Position numbers and translations under genes: made by a program. 60,344 nucleotides of DNA from the NCBI GenBank assembly GCA_015058295.1, contig SVCP01000006.1, forward strand, positions 1 to 60,344, written 5' to 3'. The DNA is from Anaerofustis stercorihominis (lineage in GTDB: Bacteria > Bacillota > Clostridia > Eubacteriales > Anaerofustaceae). The stretch's first letter is position 1; every line of letters starts with the position of its first letter. Below the pieces are notes generated by a model. It was not told the origin of the DNA, made no database searches, and saw only the letters and a program-made list of their open reading frames with translations. Shown here in pieces: positions 26,309-36,198 of this stretch.

Positions 26309-28441
26309 ATGAGTGTTTTAACAGACCTTATCTATGGCGGCAGCAATGCTGTTATCGGCCTTACAGAAGGCGCAGTAAACGATGCTATCGCAAAGCATGG
26401 TGAAGATAAAAAGGTTGCTATGCCGGATACAGCATACTTCCTTCCGACAATCTATGCAGCAACAGGCGTAAAAGTAACAAGACTCGGGGACCTTCCCGCT
26501 TGTGTAGGCGTTATGAAATCTCTCGTTACAAACGAAGAAGACCTCGGTGCAGCCCTCAATGCAGGTCTCGCAACAGCTGTAGGTGCTGAAATCATCGAAG
26601 CTCTCAAATATGTTGAAAGCGAAAATCCGTATGAAAACGAAAGCGGAATCGGTTTTGTAGGAGACCCCATCATCCGTTCACTCGGTGTACCCCTTGTAAC
26701 AGGCGACATCCCCGGCGTTGCTGTAGTTCTCGGCGAAGCTGAAAACGCAGCTGATGTAGCTGAAGTAGTCAAAAACTATCAGAGCAAAGGTATCCTCACA
26801 TTCCTTATTGGCAACGTAATCGAACAGTGCCTTGAAAACGGTGTAAAAGCAGGCCTTGAATACCGTGTTGTACCCCTCGGACATGACGTAACAAGCGTTA
26901 TCCACGTTGTAACTGTAGCAGTTCGTGCTGCACTTATCTTCGGTGGTATCGAACCGGGCAACCTCAATGCACTCCTCACATATACAAAAGAAAGAGTTCC
27001 CGCATTCGTAAACACATTCGGTGCACTTAACGAAGTAGTTGTTTCTGCAGGCGCAGGCGCAATCGCTCTCGGCTTCCCTGTAATCGTAGACGTAGATCTC
27101 GCTGAAAATCAGGTACCCGGCGCTCTCGAAACAGAACTCGACCACACAAAAACAGTTGAAAAATCCCTCGCTCTCAGAGGTATCAAAATAAAGAGCAAAG
27201 AACTTCCGATCCCTGTAGGATTTGCGGCAGCATTCGAAGGCGAAATCGTAAGAAGAGCTAACATGCACGCTGAATTCAACGGTGAAAAAGTTCCCACATG
27301 CGAACTTCTTCTTATGAGAAACGAAGATGAAGTAGAAGATCACAAGATCACTCTCATCGGTCCGGACATCGACTGCGATGATCCGCTCACACTTCCCCTC
27401 GGTGTACTCGTAGAAGTATATGGTGCTAAGATGCAGAAAGACTTTGAACCGGTTCTCGAAAGAAAATTCCACAACTGGTACAACTACATGGACGGCGTTA
27501 TGCACACAGGACAGAGAAATATCTTCCGTATCCGTATCACAAAAGATGCATTCAATGCAGGTCTCAGACTCCAGCACTTCGGTGAAGTTCTCTATCATAT
27601 GATCATGGACGAATTCGATACAGTTGTTGACAAATGCCAGATCACAATGGTAACAGACCTGGAAAAAGTAAACGAAATGATGGATACACTCGCCCTTCCC
27701 ACATACGATGCACGTGACGAAAGACTTAACACAATGACAGACGAATCAGTAGACACATTCTACACATGCATTCTCTGCCAGTCATTTGCTCCGTCACACT
27801 GCTGCGTAGTCACACCGGAAAGACTCGGTCTTTGTGGTGCTGTTTCATGGCTCGATGCTAAGGCTACAAAAGAACTTCAGCCGGCAGGTCCGTGCCAGCC
27901 GATTCCGAAACTCGGCCTTATCGACGAAAGAACAGGTCAGTACGAAGAAGTTGACAGAGTTGTTCACGAAGCAACACACGGTGCTCTCGAACACGTTTCA
28001 CTCTACTCTATCCTTGAAAACCCGATGACATCCTGCGGATGCTTCGAATGTATCTGCGGCATTATGCCTGAAGCTAAGGGCGTTGTTATCTGCAACAGAG
28101 AATATGCAGGTATCACACCGACAGGTATGACATTCGGCGAACTCGCTTCTATGACAGGCGGCGGCGTTCAGACTCCGGGCTTCATGGGACACGGAAGAAA
28201 CTTCATCCCGTCAAAGAAATTCATGAGCGCTGAAGGCGGAATCGAACGTATCGTATGGATGCCGAAAGAACTCAAAGAAGACGTAAGAGCAAAACTCGAC
28301 ATCACAGCAAAAGAAATGTTTGGCGTTGAAAACTTCACAGATATGATCTGCGACGAAACAATCGCTACAGATTCAGAAGGCGTTCTCAACTTCCTTACAA
28401 GCGTAAACCATCCGGCACTCGGCATGGATGAAATTATGTAA
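26309..28441 (+). CDS. acsB: Acetyl-CoA synthase, ACS beta/AcsB (copy 1)
   Basis: The start is the ATG at 26309, 11 nt after GGAGG; a TTG 18 bp earlier overlaps that RBS and is rejected. The 710-residue product is full length for bacterial AcsB. It builds acetyl-CoA from CO, CoA and a methyl group given by the corrinoid iron-sulfur protein. The A-cluster cysteines are all present: CILCQSFAPSHCCVVTPERL followed by GLC, then TSCGCFECICG. An extra Cys sits next to the third ligand (HCC; the copy-2 protein has HVC). FMGHGRNFIPSKKF and a C-terminal NHPALGMDEIM complete the family pattern. It stands alone between its own promoter and terminator, away from the CODH operon, on the opposite strand to its paralogue. 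Confidence 0.95.
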   Translation: MSVLTDLIYGGSNAVIGLTEGAVNDAIAKHGEDKKVAMPDTAYFLPTIYAATGVKVTRLGDLPACVGVMKSLVTNEEDLGAALNAGLATAVGAEIIEALKYVESENPYENESGIGFVGDPIIRSLGVPLVTGDIPGVAVVLGEAENAADVAEVVKNYQSKGILTFLIGNVIEQCLENGVKAGLEYRVVPLGHDVTSVIHVVTVAVRAALIFGGIEPGNLNALLTYTKERVPAFVNTFGALNEVVVSAGAGAIALGFPVIVDVDLAENQVPGALETELDHTKTVEKSLALRGIKIKSKELPIPVGFAAAFEGEIVRRANMHAEFNGEKVPTCELLLMRNEDEVEDHKITLIGPDIDCDDPLTLPLGVLVEVYGAKMQKDFEPVLERKFHNWYNYMDGVMHTGQRNIFRIRITKDAFNAGLRLQHFGEVLYHMIMDEFDTVVDKCQITMVTDLEKVNEMMDTLALPTYDARDERLNTMTDESVDTFYTCILCQSFAPSHCCVVTPERLGLCGAVSWLDAKATKELQPAGPCQPIPKLGLIDERTGQYEEVDRVVHEATHGALEHVSLYSILENPMTSCGCFECICGIMPEAKGVVICNREYAGITPTGMTFGELASMTGGGVQTPGFMGHGRNFIPSKKFMSAEGGIERIVWMPKELKEDVRAKLDITAKEMFGVENFTDMICDETIATDSEGVLNFLTSVNHPALGMDEIM

Positions 28442-28462
28442 TAACTGCGTATATACGCATAA

Positions 28463-28490
28463 AGACACCTCAAAAAGGTGTCTTTTTTTA
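28463..28490 (+). terminator. acsB (copy 1) terminator
   Basis: A perfect 8-bp stem (AGACACCT / AGGTGTCT, loop of 5) is followed by a T-run, 22 bp after the stop codon. A small palindrome GCGTATATACGC precedes it. Confidence 0.92.
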
Positions 28491-28585
28491 TGTATCTGCA
28501 TCGGGATAAAGTAATTGAAAAATCTGCCTGTACCGAGTATAATCTTTTATAGATTTAACTTTTAATATAAATAAAGGGGAATTAT

Positions 28586-31021
28586 ATGTCAGAAGACAAC
28601 ACAAAATTAATCGAAGAAGCCGTGAAGGCAGTCCTTGATATAAATGTATATGATATGTATGATCGTATCGACAACGATTCCGACGATATGCTGGAGCAGA
28701 CTTTGCTTACAGGAGGTGCAGCACTCATCGGCATCTGTACAGAAAAAGGTCAGCAGAACCTTATAGCAGATGTCTTTGAGAAGCTCATATGCCTGCATAC
28801 TTCAGATGAATCACGCAAAGAAGATGCACAGCAGACAATGGCTCTTTTCGCAGAATATCTTAAAAATATGGGATACATAACCGAATCAAACGGAAAGTAT
28901 TCCTGCTATGATATAGGCGGCTTCTGGGATCTGTACATCAAGGAATACATTTTTATTTCTTCAATGATCAGCATAGATGAACCGACTCTTCAGAGCATGC
29001 GTGATTCAGGCATAGACAAAACACAGGTCAAATCCATGCTCCGGGATTTCAGAAGGATGCATACCCATCTTTTACGTCTGGCGGAGGCTCTTACCGATGT
29101 CATGAACGAATACAAAGGTATTGATCTCGAAAATGAAAGCATGAAACCTACAATAAGGGTACGTAGTGTTGAAGAAGCAAAAAGAGAAGACGAGAAAGAA
29201 GCTCAGGAAAAGGAAAGGCTTCGCATATGGAGGCAAAGTTCATTTTATAAGGATACATGCTGTGTACTTTGTTATTACGAGGGAATTATTGATGCTATCC
29301 TTAAAATTTCTGCGAAGCTGTATCTGATCACAGATGAATATGACGAAGATGCCGGGATTACAATGTTCCTCGGATTCACAAATAATGAGGTAGCATCACT
29401 TGTAAATATCCATAAAAAAGATAAAAATACTGTTTCATATAAGATACTCAGCGCTATCTCAGAGGGTGGAAGTACCTATATAACCCAAGGCAAATACCGC
29501 TACAGAGGACTCACTGTATCTGAACAGATCAACGACTGGGAAAAAGTATTCATTACAGGCATATATACAGCTACTGCCTTCCCTGCGACAAAAGCACTTG
29601 ATGAACTATACCATTATATGCTCCTGTACACTCCGTACCTTAATGAATATGCACTTAATGGAATTGATAAAAGTATTTATGATCCGTCAAACAGTCTGTA
29701 TGATATCTATGATGTAGCAAGTAAACCACTGAAAAACTTTATGGTAGCTTGCCAGATGTGCAAAGAAATCCATGAACTGTCACGCTCCGGACTCAACGAT
29801 GAGCTTATAAAGGAAGAGTACGGATACTCACCTGCAGATGCATACGAAGCATATGCCCGCAACGAAGAATATTACACTGTTCTTGATGAAAAACTTGAAG
29901 AAGAATATGGAACTACATACTTTGCACAGCCTGACTGGTTCCGTGAATTCTATTCTATGGTCCGTGGTATAAAACAGGATACAAAAGTTGATGTGGATTT
30001 CTGTAAATACAGGTCCGACACAGGATATAAGTCATATTCAGCAACGGAACCGACAGCAAAACCTGCTGAAACAACATCTTCATACGTTCAGGAAAATAAA
30101 AAAAGTGTGTCTGAACCAAAAGAAACTCCGAAAGAAGATGATCTTGCGGATATAAAGAAATATGAAAGTATGACATTTGCGGAACTGATCAGCGAAATGA
30201 AAAACGGCTCTGATAGAAATAAACAGAAACTCTCCGCAACTATAGGAAAGATGTTCCGTCTGGGCATCCTGAATGACAACTATGCAGTCAACCGTTTTGA
30301 AAAACTGATGATCTGCACAGATAAGAATACTTCCCCGGAAAAAGTCCCCTACGACAAGTTGCTCGACATATATTCTCAGGCAAACAAGAGAAAAACTTTT
30401 CTCGGAGTTCTCGGCAAAAATATCGAAGACCTCAAAGAAAGCAAACATGTTATTGACAAACACAAAGAACCGAAACAAAACAGGGCACTCGATATCACAA
30501 TTGCTGTTGCAACAGTGCTCCTGGCAGCATTTGCGATTTTCTCCGACAAAGCTGCATTTTTGTGGACGGAAGACGCTATGTCCAAGCTCCATGCGGCGTT
30601 TGTAATTCTTGGAGCTATCGGCGGCCTCATCGTAAGCGGTGTAGGCGGAATAATCAGCGGAGCCGCAGGATTCGGTATAGGTTTCTGGGTTCTTGGATAT
30701 TTCTTCGATAGGGCAGGCTTTATGAAAGTTATCCTCGGTATTATTGCATTTGTATTTGCTGGTTCTAAGTTAGTTGATACTTCCGACATAGAAGAATCAG
30801 CCGATTCTCCCTATGGAAAAGCAAAGAAAATGTTTAACACAAAATACGAACAGTGCGCAGAACATGTCCAATTCGTTTACGATGTGACAAATTCGTCCGA
30901 AAAAATGAATATAATACTCGGAAAGTCAAACGATAAACTTAAAAAAGAAGTACAGGAATACTACAAAAGAGCAAAAAAAGAAACAGATTCCATGAAAGAA
31001 ACAATGGACAAAATTCAGTAA
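28586..31021 (+). CDS. Uncharacterised 811-residue membrane protein
   Basis: No family was recognised. ATG at 28586 follows AAAGGGGAATTAT. The N-terminal about 520 residues are soluble, acidic and mostly helical, with a K/E-rich coiled-coil-like stretch near residues 195-215. A low-complexity linker with TEPTAKPAETTSS follows (about 490-520). A small helical domain lies at about 530-620. Three hydrophobic segments come next, at about 635-735, including a glycine-zipper-like run (GAIGGLIVSGVGGIISGAAG). A helical tail of about 60 residues (YKRAKKETDSMKETMDKI) ends the protein. There is no signal peptide, so the N-terminal part is probably cytoplasmic. The gene is flanked by terminators on both sides and sits between the two acsB copies, but nothing shows that it belongs to that pathway. 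Confidence 0.85.
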   Translation: MSEDNTKLIEEAVKAVLDINVYDMYDRIDNDSDDMLEQTLLTGGAALIGICTEKGQQNLIADVFEKLICLHTSDESRKEDAQQTMALFAEYLKNMGYITESNGKYSCYDIGGFWDLYIKEYIFISSMISIDEPTLQSMRDSGIDKTQVKSMLRDFRRMHTHLLRLAEALTDVMNEYKGIDLENESMKPTIRVRSVEEAKREDEKEAQEKERLRIWRQSSFYKDTCCVLCYYEGIIDAILKISAKLYLITDEYDEDAGITMFLGFTNNEVASLVNIHKKDKNTVSYKILSAISEGGSTYITQGKYRYRGLTVSEQINDWEKVFITGIYTATAFPATKALDELYHYMLLYTPYLNEYALNGIDKSIYDPSNSLYDIYDVASKPLKNFMVACQMCKEIHELSRSGLNDELIKEEYGYSPADAYEAYARNEEYYTVLDEKLEEEYGTTYFAQPDWFREFYSMVRGIKQDTKVDVDFCKYRSDTGYKSYSATEPTAKPAETTSSYVQENKKSVSEPKETPKEDDLADIKKYESMTFAELISEMKNGSDRNKQKLSATIGKMFRLGILNDNYAVNRFEKLMICTDKNTSPEKVPYDKLLDIYSQANKRKTFLGVLGKNIEDLKESKHVIDKHKEPKQNRALDITIAVATVLLAAFAIFSDKAAFLWTEDAMSKLHAAFVILGAIGGLIVSGVGGIISGAAGFGIGFWVLGYFFDRAGFMKVILGIIAFVFAGSKLVDTSDIEESADSPYGKAKKMFNTKYEQCAEHVQFVYDVTNSSEKMNIILGKSNDKLKKEVQEYYKRAKKETDSMKETMDKIQ

Positions 31022-31029
31022 CCACAAAA

Positions 31030-31057
31030 CAGAGTACATAAGTACTCTGTTTTTTTA
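31030..31057 (+). terminator. Terminator of the 811-residue protein gene
   Basis: A perfect stem (CAGAGTAC / GTACTCTG, loop ATAA) is followed by eight T residues. Confidence 0.95.
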
Positions 31058-31081
31058 TTTGTTACAGAAAATCATACAATA

Positions 31082-31106
31082 AAAACAGAGGGACTCGAAG
31101 AGTCCC
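31082..31106 (-). terminator. Terminator of the cooS-cooC-acsB operon
   Basis: In the minus direction, GGGACTC-TTC-GAGTCCC is followed by TCTGTTTTTATTG. It ends the operon about 50 bp after the acsB stop. Confidence 0.88.
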
Positions 31107-31153
31107 CCTTGTGTCTGAGCAAAATATTCACATTATATATTCGAATCTACTGA

Positions 31154-33292
31154 TTACATCATCGGGTCCATACCGAGTGCCGGGTGACCTTTTTCTGTAA
31201 GGAATGCCATCAATGCTTCTTCGTCAGCTGCTGTTTCTTCGTCAGCGATCATGTCGCAGAAGTTGTCGATTCCGTAGAGTTCTTTAGCTGTTGCGTTGAG
31301 TTTTTCAGCAACTTCTTCTTTGAGAGCTTTCGGCATCCAAACGATACGTTCTACGCCGCCTTCAGCTGCCATGAACTTCTTAGAAGGAATGAAGTTTTTA
31401 CCATGTCCCATGAAGCCCGGTGTCTGAACACCACCACCTGTCATAGATGCGAGGTCACCGAATGTCATACCGATCGGTGAGTAACCTGTGAATTCACGGT
31501 TAACGATAACTACGCCGTTTGACATCGGTTCGATACCGCAGATACATTCGAAGCATCCGCAAGATGTCATCGGGTCTTCCATGATTGAGTAGAGAGTTAC
31601 TTTTTCTACAGCACCTCTTGAGTACTGGTTAACAGCTGCGTCAACGCCGTCCCATCTACCAAGTCTTTCATCGCGCGGACCATCTTTAGTAACGATCTGG
31701 CACGGACCTTCCGGATTGAGTTCTTTTGTAGCTTTAGCATCGAGCCAAGATACAGCACCGCAGAGACCGAGTCTTTCCGGAGTTACGATACAAACGTGTG
31801 ACGGTGAGAATGACTGGCACATTGTGCATGTGTAGAATACGTCAACTGATTCGTCTGTGAGTGAACCAAGTCTTTCGTCTCTCTTTTCATATGTAGCAGC
31901 AGCGAGTTCATGTCTGAGTCTAGCTGTTTCTTCAGGATCTGTGTAGATTGTTACCTGACATTTATCGCAAACTTTTTCGAATTCGTTCTTGATAAGAGCC
32001 CAGAGAAGTTCGCCGAAGTGTTTAGCTCTCCAGCCAGCTTCGAAAGCAGCCTTAGAAACACGGATTGTGATCATGTCTCTCTGACCTGTGTGCATGATAC
32101 CTTCGCACTGGTTGATGTAAGCGTGGATCTTTCTTTCGATTACTGATTCGAAGTCCGGCTGCATTGCTTTACCAGCGATGTCAACAACGTAAGCGAGGTT
32201 AATTCTTGAACCTACTTCGAATTCATCGAGGTCTTTACCAATGAGTGTGATCTTGTGATCTTCAACTTCTGATGCATCGAGTGTTCTTACGAGTTCGAAA
32301 GCATCCATTCTTGAACCGTTAGCTTCGATCTGCATGTCGCCACGACGGATGATTTCGCCTTCGAATGCCGGTGCAACAGCGATGGGTACATCGATGTCTG
32401 TAATTTTGAGTTTGATTCCTCTTGCTTCGATTGAAGCCGGGATGTAGTTTTCATATCCATCATAAATGATGAGTGATTTCGGAACGCTCCATGTGTTTTC
32501 TTTGTCATCTGTGATAACCGGGAAACCAAGAGCGATAGCGCCAGCACCACAACCAACTGTTCTGTCAGAAAGCGGAGCAAATGCGTTAACGAAAGCTTTA
32601 ACTCTGTCTTTTGTGTAAGCGAGGATGCCGTCATAGTCGCCGGGCTGGATAGCACCGAAGATGAGAGCAGCACGGATAGCTACTGATACAACGTGGATTA
32701 CTGATTCGAGTTCCGGTCCGCAAGGAACGACACGGATCTTGAAGCCCATGTTTACGTTAGCTTCGATAGCCTGATCAATGATTCCGCCAGTCATGAATAC
32801 CATGATACCTTTTGCCTGGTAACCTTTGATGAGGTCAGCTGCGATTTCTTTTGACGGAGCCGGTCCGATAAGAACTGCAACGCCCGGGATGTCGTCTGTT
32901 ACGAGCGGTACACCGAGTTCACGAATTTCAGCATCTGACATATGTCCATGATACTTGTCATCGTACGGTTTGTTGCCGTCGTTCATAACGTATTTCATTG
33001 TTTCGAGAACTTCAGCTGAGAGTGCTGTAGCGATACCTGATGTGAATACGTGATGGAGTCTGTTTTCTTTAACCATCATTTCCTGGATTGCAGGAAGAGC
33101 TTCGTTTTTGATAGCGCCGAGTGTATCGTATTTTTTAGCTGTGAAAGCATAGAGGCACGGAATGCCGTATGCTGTGTTCGGCAATGATACTGCTTTATCT
33201 TCACCGTATTTAGCGATAGCTTCATCAACGGCTTTGACTGCCATGTTGAACATATCGTCAGAACCGTTAAAAACTCTTTCAAAAAGTGTCAT
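31154..33292 (-). CDS. acsB: Acetyl-CoA synthase, ACS beta/AcsB (copy 2)
   Basis: This 712-residue second AcsB is clearly homologous to copy 1 over its whole length. ATG at 33292 follows GAGGTAAAAATAG. A-cluster ligands are intact (CTMCQSFSPSHVCIVTPERL, GLCGAVSW, TSCGCFECICG). Other shared blocks are FMGHGKNFIPSKKF and the terminal GHPALGMDPMM. It is the third gene of the cooS-cooC-acsB operon, 37 bp after cooC, so it is the copy expected to be made with the CO dehydrogenase subunit and its nickel-insertion ATPase. The genes for the corrinoid iron-sulfur protein and methyltransferase, often next to acsB in acetogens, are not in this window. Confidence 0.95.
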   Translation of the reverse strand: MTLFERVFNGSDDMFNMAVKAVDEAIAKYGEDKAVSLPNTAYGIPCLYAFTAKKYDTLGAIKNEALPAIQEMMVKENRLHHVFTSGIATALSAEVLETMKYVMNDGNKPYDDKYHGHMSDAEIRELGVPLVTDDIPGVAVLIGPAPSKEIAADLIKGYQAKGIMVFMTGGIIDQAIEANVNMGFKIRVVPCGPELESVIHVVSVAIRAALIFGAIQPGDYDGILAYTKDRVKAFVNAFAPLSDRTVGCGAGAIALGFPVITDDKENTWSVPKSLIIYDGYENYIPASIEARGIKLKITDIDVPIAVAPAFEGEIIRRGDMQIEANGSRMDAFELVRTLDASEVEDHKITLIGKDLDEFEVGSRINLAYVVDIAGKAMQPDFESVIERKIHAYINQCEGIMHTGQRDMITIRVSKAAFEAGWRAKHFGELLWALIKNEFEKVCDKCQVTIYTDPEETARLRHELAAATYEKRDERLGSLTDESVDVFYTCTMCQSFSPSHVCIVTPERLGLCGAVSWLDAKATKELNPEGPCQIVTKDGPRDERLGRWDGVDAAVNQYSRGAVEKVTLYSIMEDPMTSCGCFECICGIEPMSNGVVIVNREFTGYSPIGMTFGDLASMTGGGVQTPGFMGHGKNFIPSKKFMAAEGGVERIVWMPKALKEEVAEKLNATAKELYGIDNFCDMIADEETAADEEALMAFLTEKGHPALGMDPMM

Positions 33293-33329
33293 CTATTTTT
33301 ACCTCGTAATTTTTTTTGTTTATGTTGGC

Positions 33330-34106
33330 TTATTTGGCCAATTTATTGTCAATCTTCTGCTTTATGGCTTTGATCTCTTCAATAGCCTTGTCGCTGAAAT
33401 CAAACGGGGATTTTCCCTGTCTGTCCGCATCGATTACTTCCTGGTTGTAATGAACGAATCCCAACAGGTCTTCACCGATATTATCCATAATGAACTTTTC
33501 GTCCTGTTCGTCTCTTACCTTGTTTGCAACAACCTTTACTTCAGTTACACCAAGATCCATAGCAAGCTGCTTTACCTTTTTGTAAGTCTGAATACTTCTT
33601 GCGCCCGGTTCGATGACAACGATGAACGCATCAACACTGTCTGCTGTACCTCTTGCAAGATGTTCGATTCCTGCTTCCATATCCATAATGACAACATCGT
33701 CACTGTGGAGAACAAGGTGAGAAATAATTCTCTTCAGGATAACGTGTTCGGGACAAACACATCCGCTTCCGCCTGTATCAACTGTACCCAGCGTGAGGAG
33801 CTTAACTCCGTTTACCTTCTTGGAATATTTATCCGGAATATCGTCTACTCTCGGATTAATTTTAAAGAATTTACCGAAGTTGTCAGCACTAGAACCTGTT
33901 CTTTCGGCTGCCAGCTGCTTCATTTCCGAGATAGGAACTATTTCAGCAACTTCGTCGGGTGTGAACCCAAGCGCAAGACCAAGGTTTGCATCCGGATCGG
34001 CGTCTACTGCGAGAACACTCTTTCCTTCTTCTGCATAAAGTCTTGCCAGAACGGCAGAGAAAGTAGTTTTACCTACACCGCCTTTACCTGATACGGCAAT
34101 TTTCAT
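33330..34106 (-). CDS. cooC: CooC/AcsF-type nickel-insertion ATPase
   Basis: This 258-residue P-loop ATPase of the MinD/CooC family starts at ATG 34106 after AGAGGATTTGATCTT. The deviant Walker A is GKGGVGKTTFSAVLARLYAE at residues 7-26. The dimer metal site typical of CooC is seen as GGSGCVCPEHVILKR near residues 110-124 (CxC), and DVVIMDMEAGIEHLARGTA is the Walker B/switch region. CooC proteins help insert nickel into the C-cluster of CO dehydrogenase, and AcsF does the same for ACS. Its place between cooS and acsB supports either or both roles. Confidence 0.94.
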   Translation of the reverse strand: MKIAVSGKGGVGKTTFSAVLARLYAEEGKSVLAVDADPDANLGLALGFTPDEVAEIVPISEMKQLAAERTGSSADNFGKFFKINPRVDDIPDKYSKKVNGVKLLTLGTVDTGGSGCVCPEHVILKRIISHLVLHSDDVVIMDMEAGIEHLARGTADSVDAFIVVIEPGARSIQTYKKVKQLAMDLGVTEVKVVANKVRDEQDEKFIMDNIGEDLLGFVHYNQEVIDADRQGKSPFDFSDKAIEEIKAIKQKIDNKLAK

Positions 34107-34142
34107 AAGATCAAATCCTCTTTTCTAATTGGTATATTTAGA

Positions 34143-36080
34143 TTAGATGCCTAAAGCAAGTCTCTTAGCTTCGATATTTTCGAGCATGAGGTCGCCAAGC
34201 TTATCCATATCTGTTTCGAATGTGAAGCTTGCGCCTACCCATTCTTTGATGCCGTCCTGGAGGAAGTTAGAAACGATGTCTGAACCGCCAACATAAGGAA
34301 CAACGCCGAGGAATGTGTCGATACCTGTAGCTACTACGTAGTTACCGATAGAAACAGCTTTTTCTGACATCCATTCCGGAGCACAGCCTACAACCGGCAT
34401 CTGCGGAACGTCAACGCCCCACTGTGTTGCTACGTCGCAAACGAGTCTCATCATACGGCTGATGTCTACGCAAGAACCCATGTGGAGTACCGGCGGAATG
34501 TCTGCGAGTTCGCAAACTCTCTTCATACCAGCGCCACAGATGTCTTTAGCTTCTTTGCTCATAAGACCAGCTTTAGCAGCTGCCTGTGCAGAACAACCTG
34601 AAAGTACGATTACACAGTCGTTCTTGAGCATTTTCTTCATAAGTTCGATGTGACCGAAGTCTGTTCTGATCTTCGGGTTGTTGCAGCCTACAACAGCTAC
34701 AGCACCACGGATAACGCCTGATGTGATGCAGTCTACGAGCGGCTGATATGTACCGAGTTCGTCAACGAATGAGTTACATACTGTGTCGAGCTGTTTGATG
34801 ATAGCTTCGCAAGAGTACCCAACTGTTGCTTTTCTCTTCATATCCGGAATGTATACTGATTCAGCATCTCTGTTCTTGAAGTTTTCAACAGCTTCTCTAA
34901 CGATAGCTTTTGCGTTAGCACCAGCTGTTTCTACGCTGAACGGGATGTGTGTAGCGTACGGGATACGAGCGATTTCGCTTGTTGTGATGAATTTTGTGTG
35001 GAAGCACTGAGAGAGCGGTCCAAGTGCCGGGAAGATACACTGAATATCAACGATAACTGCTTCTACAGCGCCTGTGAGAATGCAGTTTTCCTGCTGGAGG
35101 AAGTTACCAGCCATCGGGATACCGTGACGCATTGTAACTTCGTTTGATGTACAGCAAACACCAGCGATGTTGATGCCTTTAGCGCCAACTTCTTTAGCGA
35201 GAGCTACGAGTTCAGGATCTTCAGCGTATTTAACGATCATTTCTGAGAGTGACGGGTCATGGCCGTGAACGATGATGTTTACGCAGTCAGCATCGAGTAC
35301 ACCAAGGTTAGCTTCTGTGTCTCTCGGCATCGGTGTTCCGAACATAACGTCAGAGAATTCTGTACCCATCATAGAGCCGCCCCAACCGTCTGAAAGTGCA
35401 GAACGGAGTGCCTGTCTCATAAGAGCGATCGGTTCTGAAGAACAACCCATATGTGTTCTGTGGAGACATTCAGCGATTTCTCTGTCGATTGCTCTCGGTT
35501 CGATTCCTTCTCTTGCCCAAGCTTCCTGTCTGTCTTTAGAAGCCCATTTGATGAATCTCTGTGTTCCGTGAACTTTACCGTATTCGAGAAGACCGATTTC
35601 AGCTACTTCATGAGCGATGTCATAAATGTCTCTGCCTTCTGTTTCAACTTCCCAGTCTTTAGCGATCTTGAGGAGTTTGTTAACGTCTTTTACCTGATAG
35701 TCTTTGTCAGCTGCAGTCTGTGAGAATGTGTGCATGATTTCACGACCGTGGTCTGAGTGAGCAGCTGTACCACCAGCTGAGAATCTGAGGTAGTTTCTAG
35801 CTACGATACCGTGTACGTCGCATCCGCAGATACCTCTGCTTGCTTTCTTTGTGATACGGCAGGGACCCATAGAACAAATTCTGCAGCAAACGCCGTCTTC
35901 ACCGAATGAACACTGCGGTTTCTGAGCAGCTTTTCTGTCTTCCCAAGTTTCTGTACCTTTAGCTACAGCGATATCGTGAAGTTTTGCATACTCTTCTTCC
36001 ATCTTTTCGATAGGGATAAGAAGTTTTTCAGTAGCCTTAGCAATTCTTGCTTCAAGAGCTGTAAGTTTTGTAGTTTCCAT
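34143..36080 (-). CDS. cooS: Anaerobic carbon monoxide dehydrogenase catalytic subunit
   Basis: This 645-residue Ni-Fe-S CO dehydrogenase starts at ATG 36080 directly after AAGGAGGTTTCG. It reduces CO2 to CO, or oxidises CO, and in acetogens passes CO to AcsB. Visible cluster motifs are the N-terminal CSFGEDGVCCRICSMGPCRI with SRGICGCD (D/B-cluster cysteines). C-cluster ligands are present in HGHDPSLSE, GVCCTSNEVTMRHG, VVGCNNPKI, SGCSAQAAAK, DICGAGMKRVCE and HMGSCVDISRM. It is the promoter-proximal gene of a three-gene operon with cooC and acsB, so it is probably the CODH partner of ACS (could equally be named acsA). No key ligand is missing. Confidence 0.96.
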   Translation of the reverse strand: METTKLTALEARIAKATEKLLIPIEKMEEEYAKLHDIAVAKGTETWEDRKAAQKPQCSFGEDGVCCRICSMGPCRITKKASRGICGCDVHGIVARNYLRFSAGGTAAHSDHGREIMHTFSQTAADKDYQVKDVNKLLKIAKDWEVETEGRDIYDIAHEVAEIGLLEYGKVHGTQRFIKWASKDRQEAWAREGIEPRAIDREIAECLHRTHMGCSSEPIALMRQALRSALSDGWGGSMMGTEFSDVMFGTPMPRDTEANLGVLDADCVNIIVHGHDPSLSEMIVKYAEDPELVALAKEVGAKGINIAGVCCTSNEVTMRHGIPMAGNFLQQENCILTGAVEAVIVDIQCIFPALGPLSQCFHTKFITTSEIARIPYATHIPFSVETAGANAKAIVREAVENFKNRDAESVYIPDMKRKATVGYSCEAIIKQLDTVCNSFVDELGTYQPLVDCITSGVIRGAVAVVGCNNPKIRTDFGHIELMKKMLKNDCVIVLSGCSAQAAAKAGLMSKEAKDICGAGMKRVCELADIPPVLHMGSCVDISRMMRLVCDVATQWGVDVPQMPVVGCAPEWMSEKAVSIGNYVVATGIDTFLGVVPYVGGSDIVSNFLQDGIKEWVGASFTFETDMDKLGDLMLENIEAKRLALGI

Positions 36081-36198
36081 CGAAACCTCCTTCTTAATGT
36101 GTCTGAAAAATATTTATTCAATACATAACATTCTACTTCGTAAAAGCTATGTATATTTGAAACATCGGTCAAGCGCATTGCCCGCTTTTACCATCAAT

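Noticed and set aside
26678-27598. Long minus-strand open frame (306 codons) inside acsB copy 1
   Set aside because: It is antisense to a well-supported acsB, is rich in Cys, Phe and Tyr as expected from shadow frames, and lacks an RBS.
33162-34091. Plus-strand open frame of 309 codons across the cooC region
   Set aside because: It is antisense to cooC and acsB, has no RBS, and the Cys/Phe-rich product resembles no protein.
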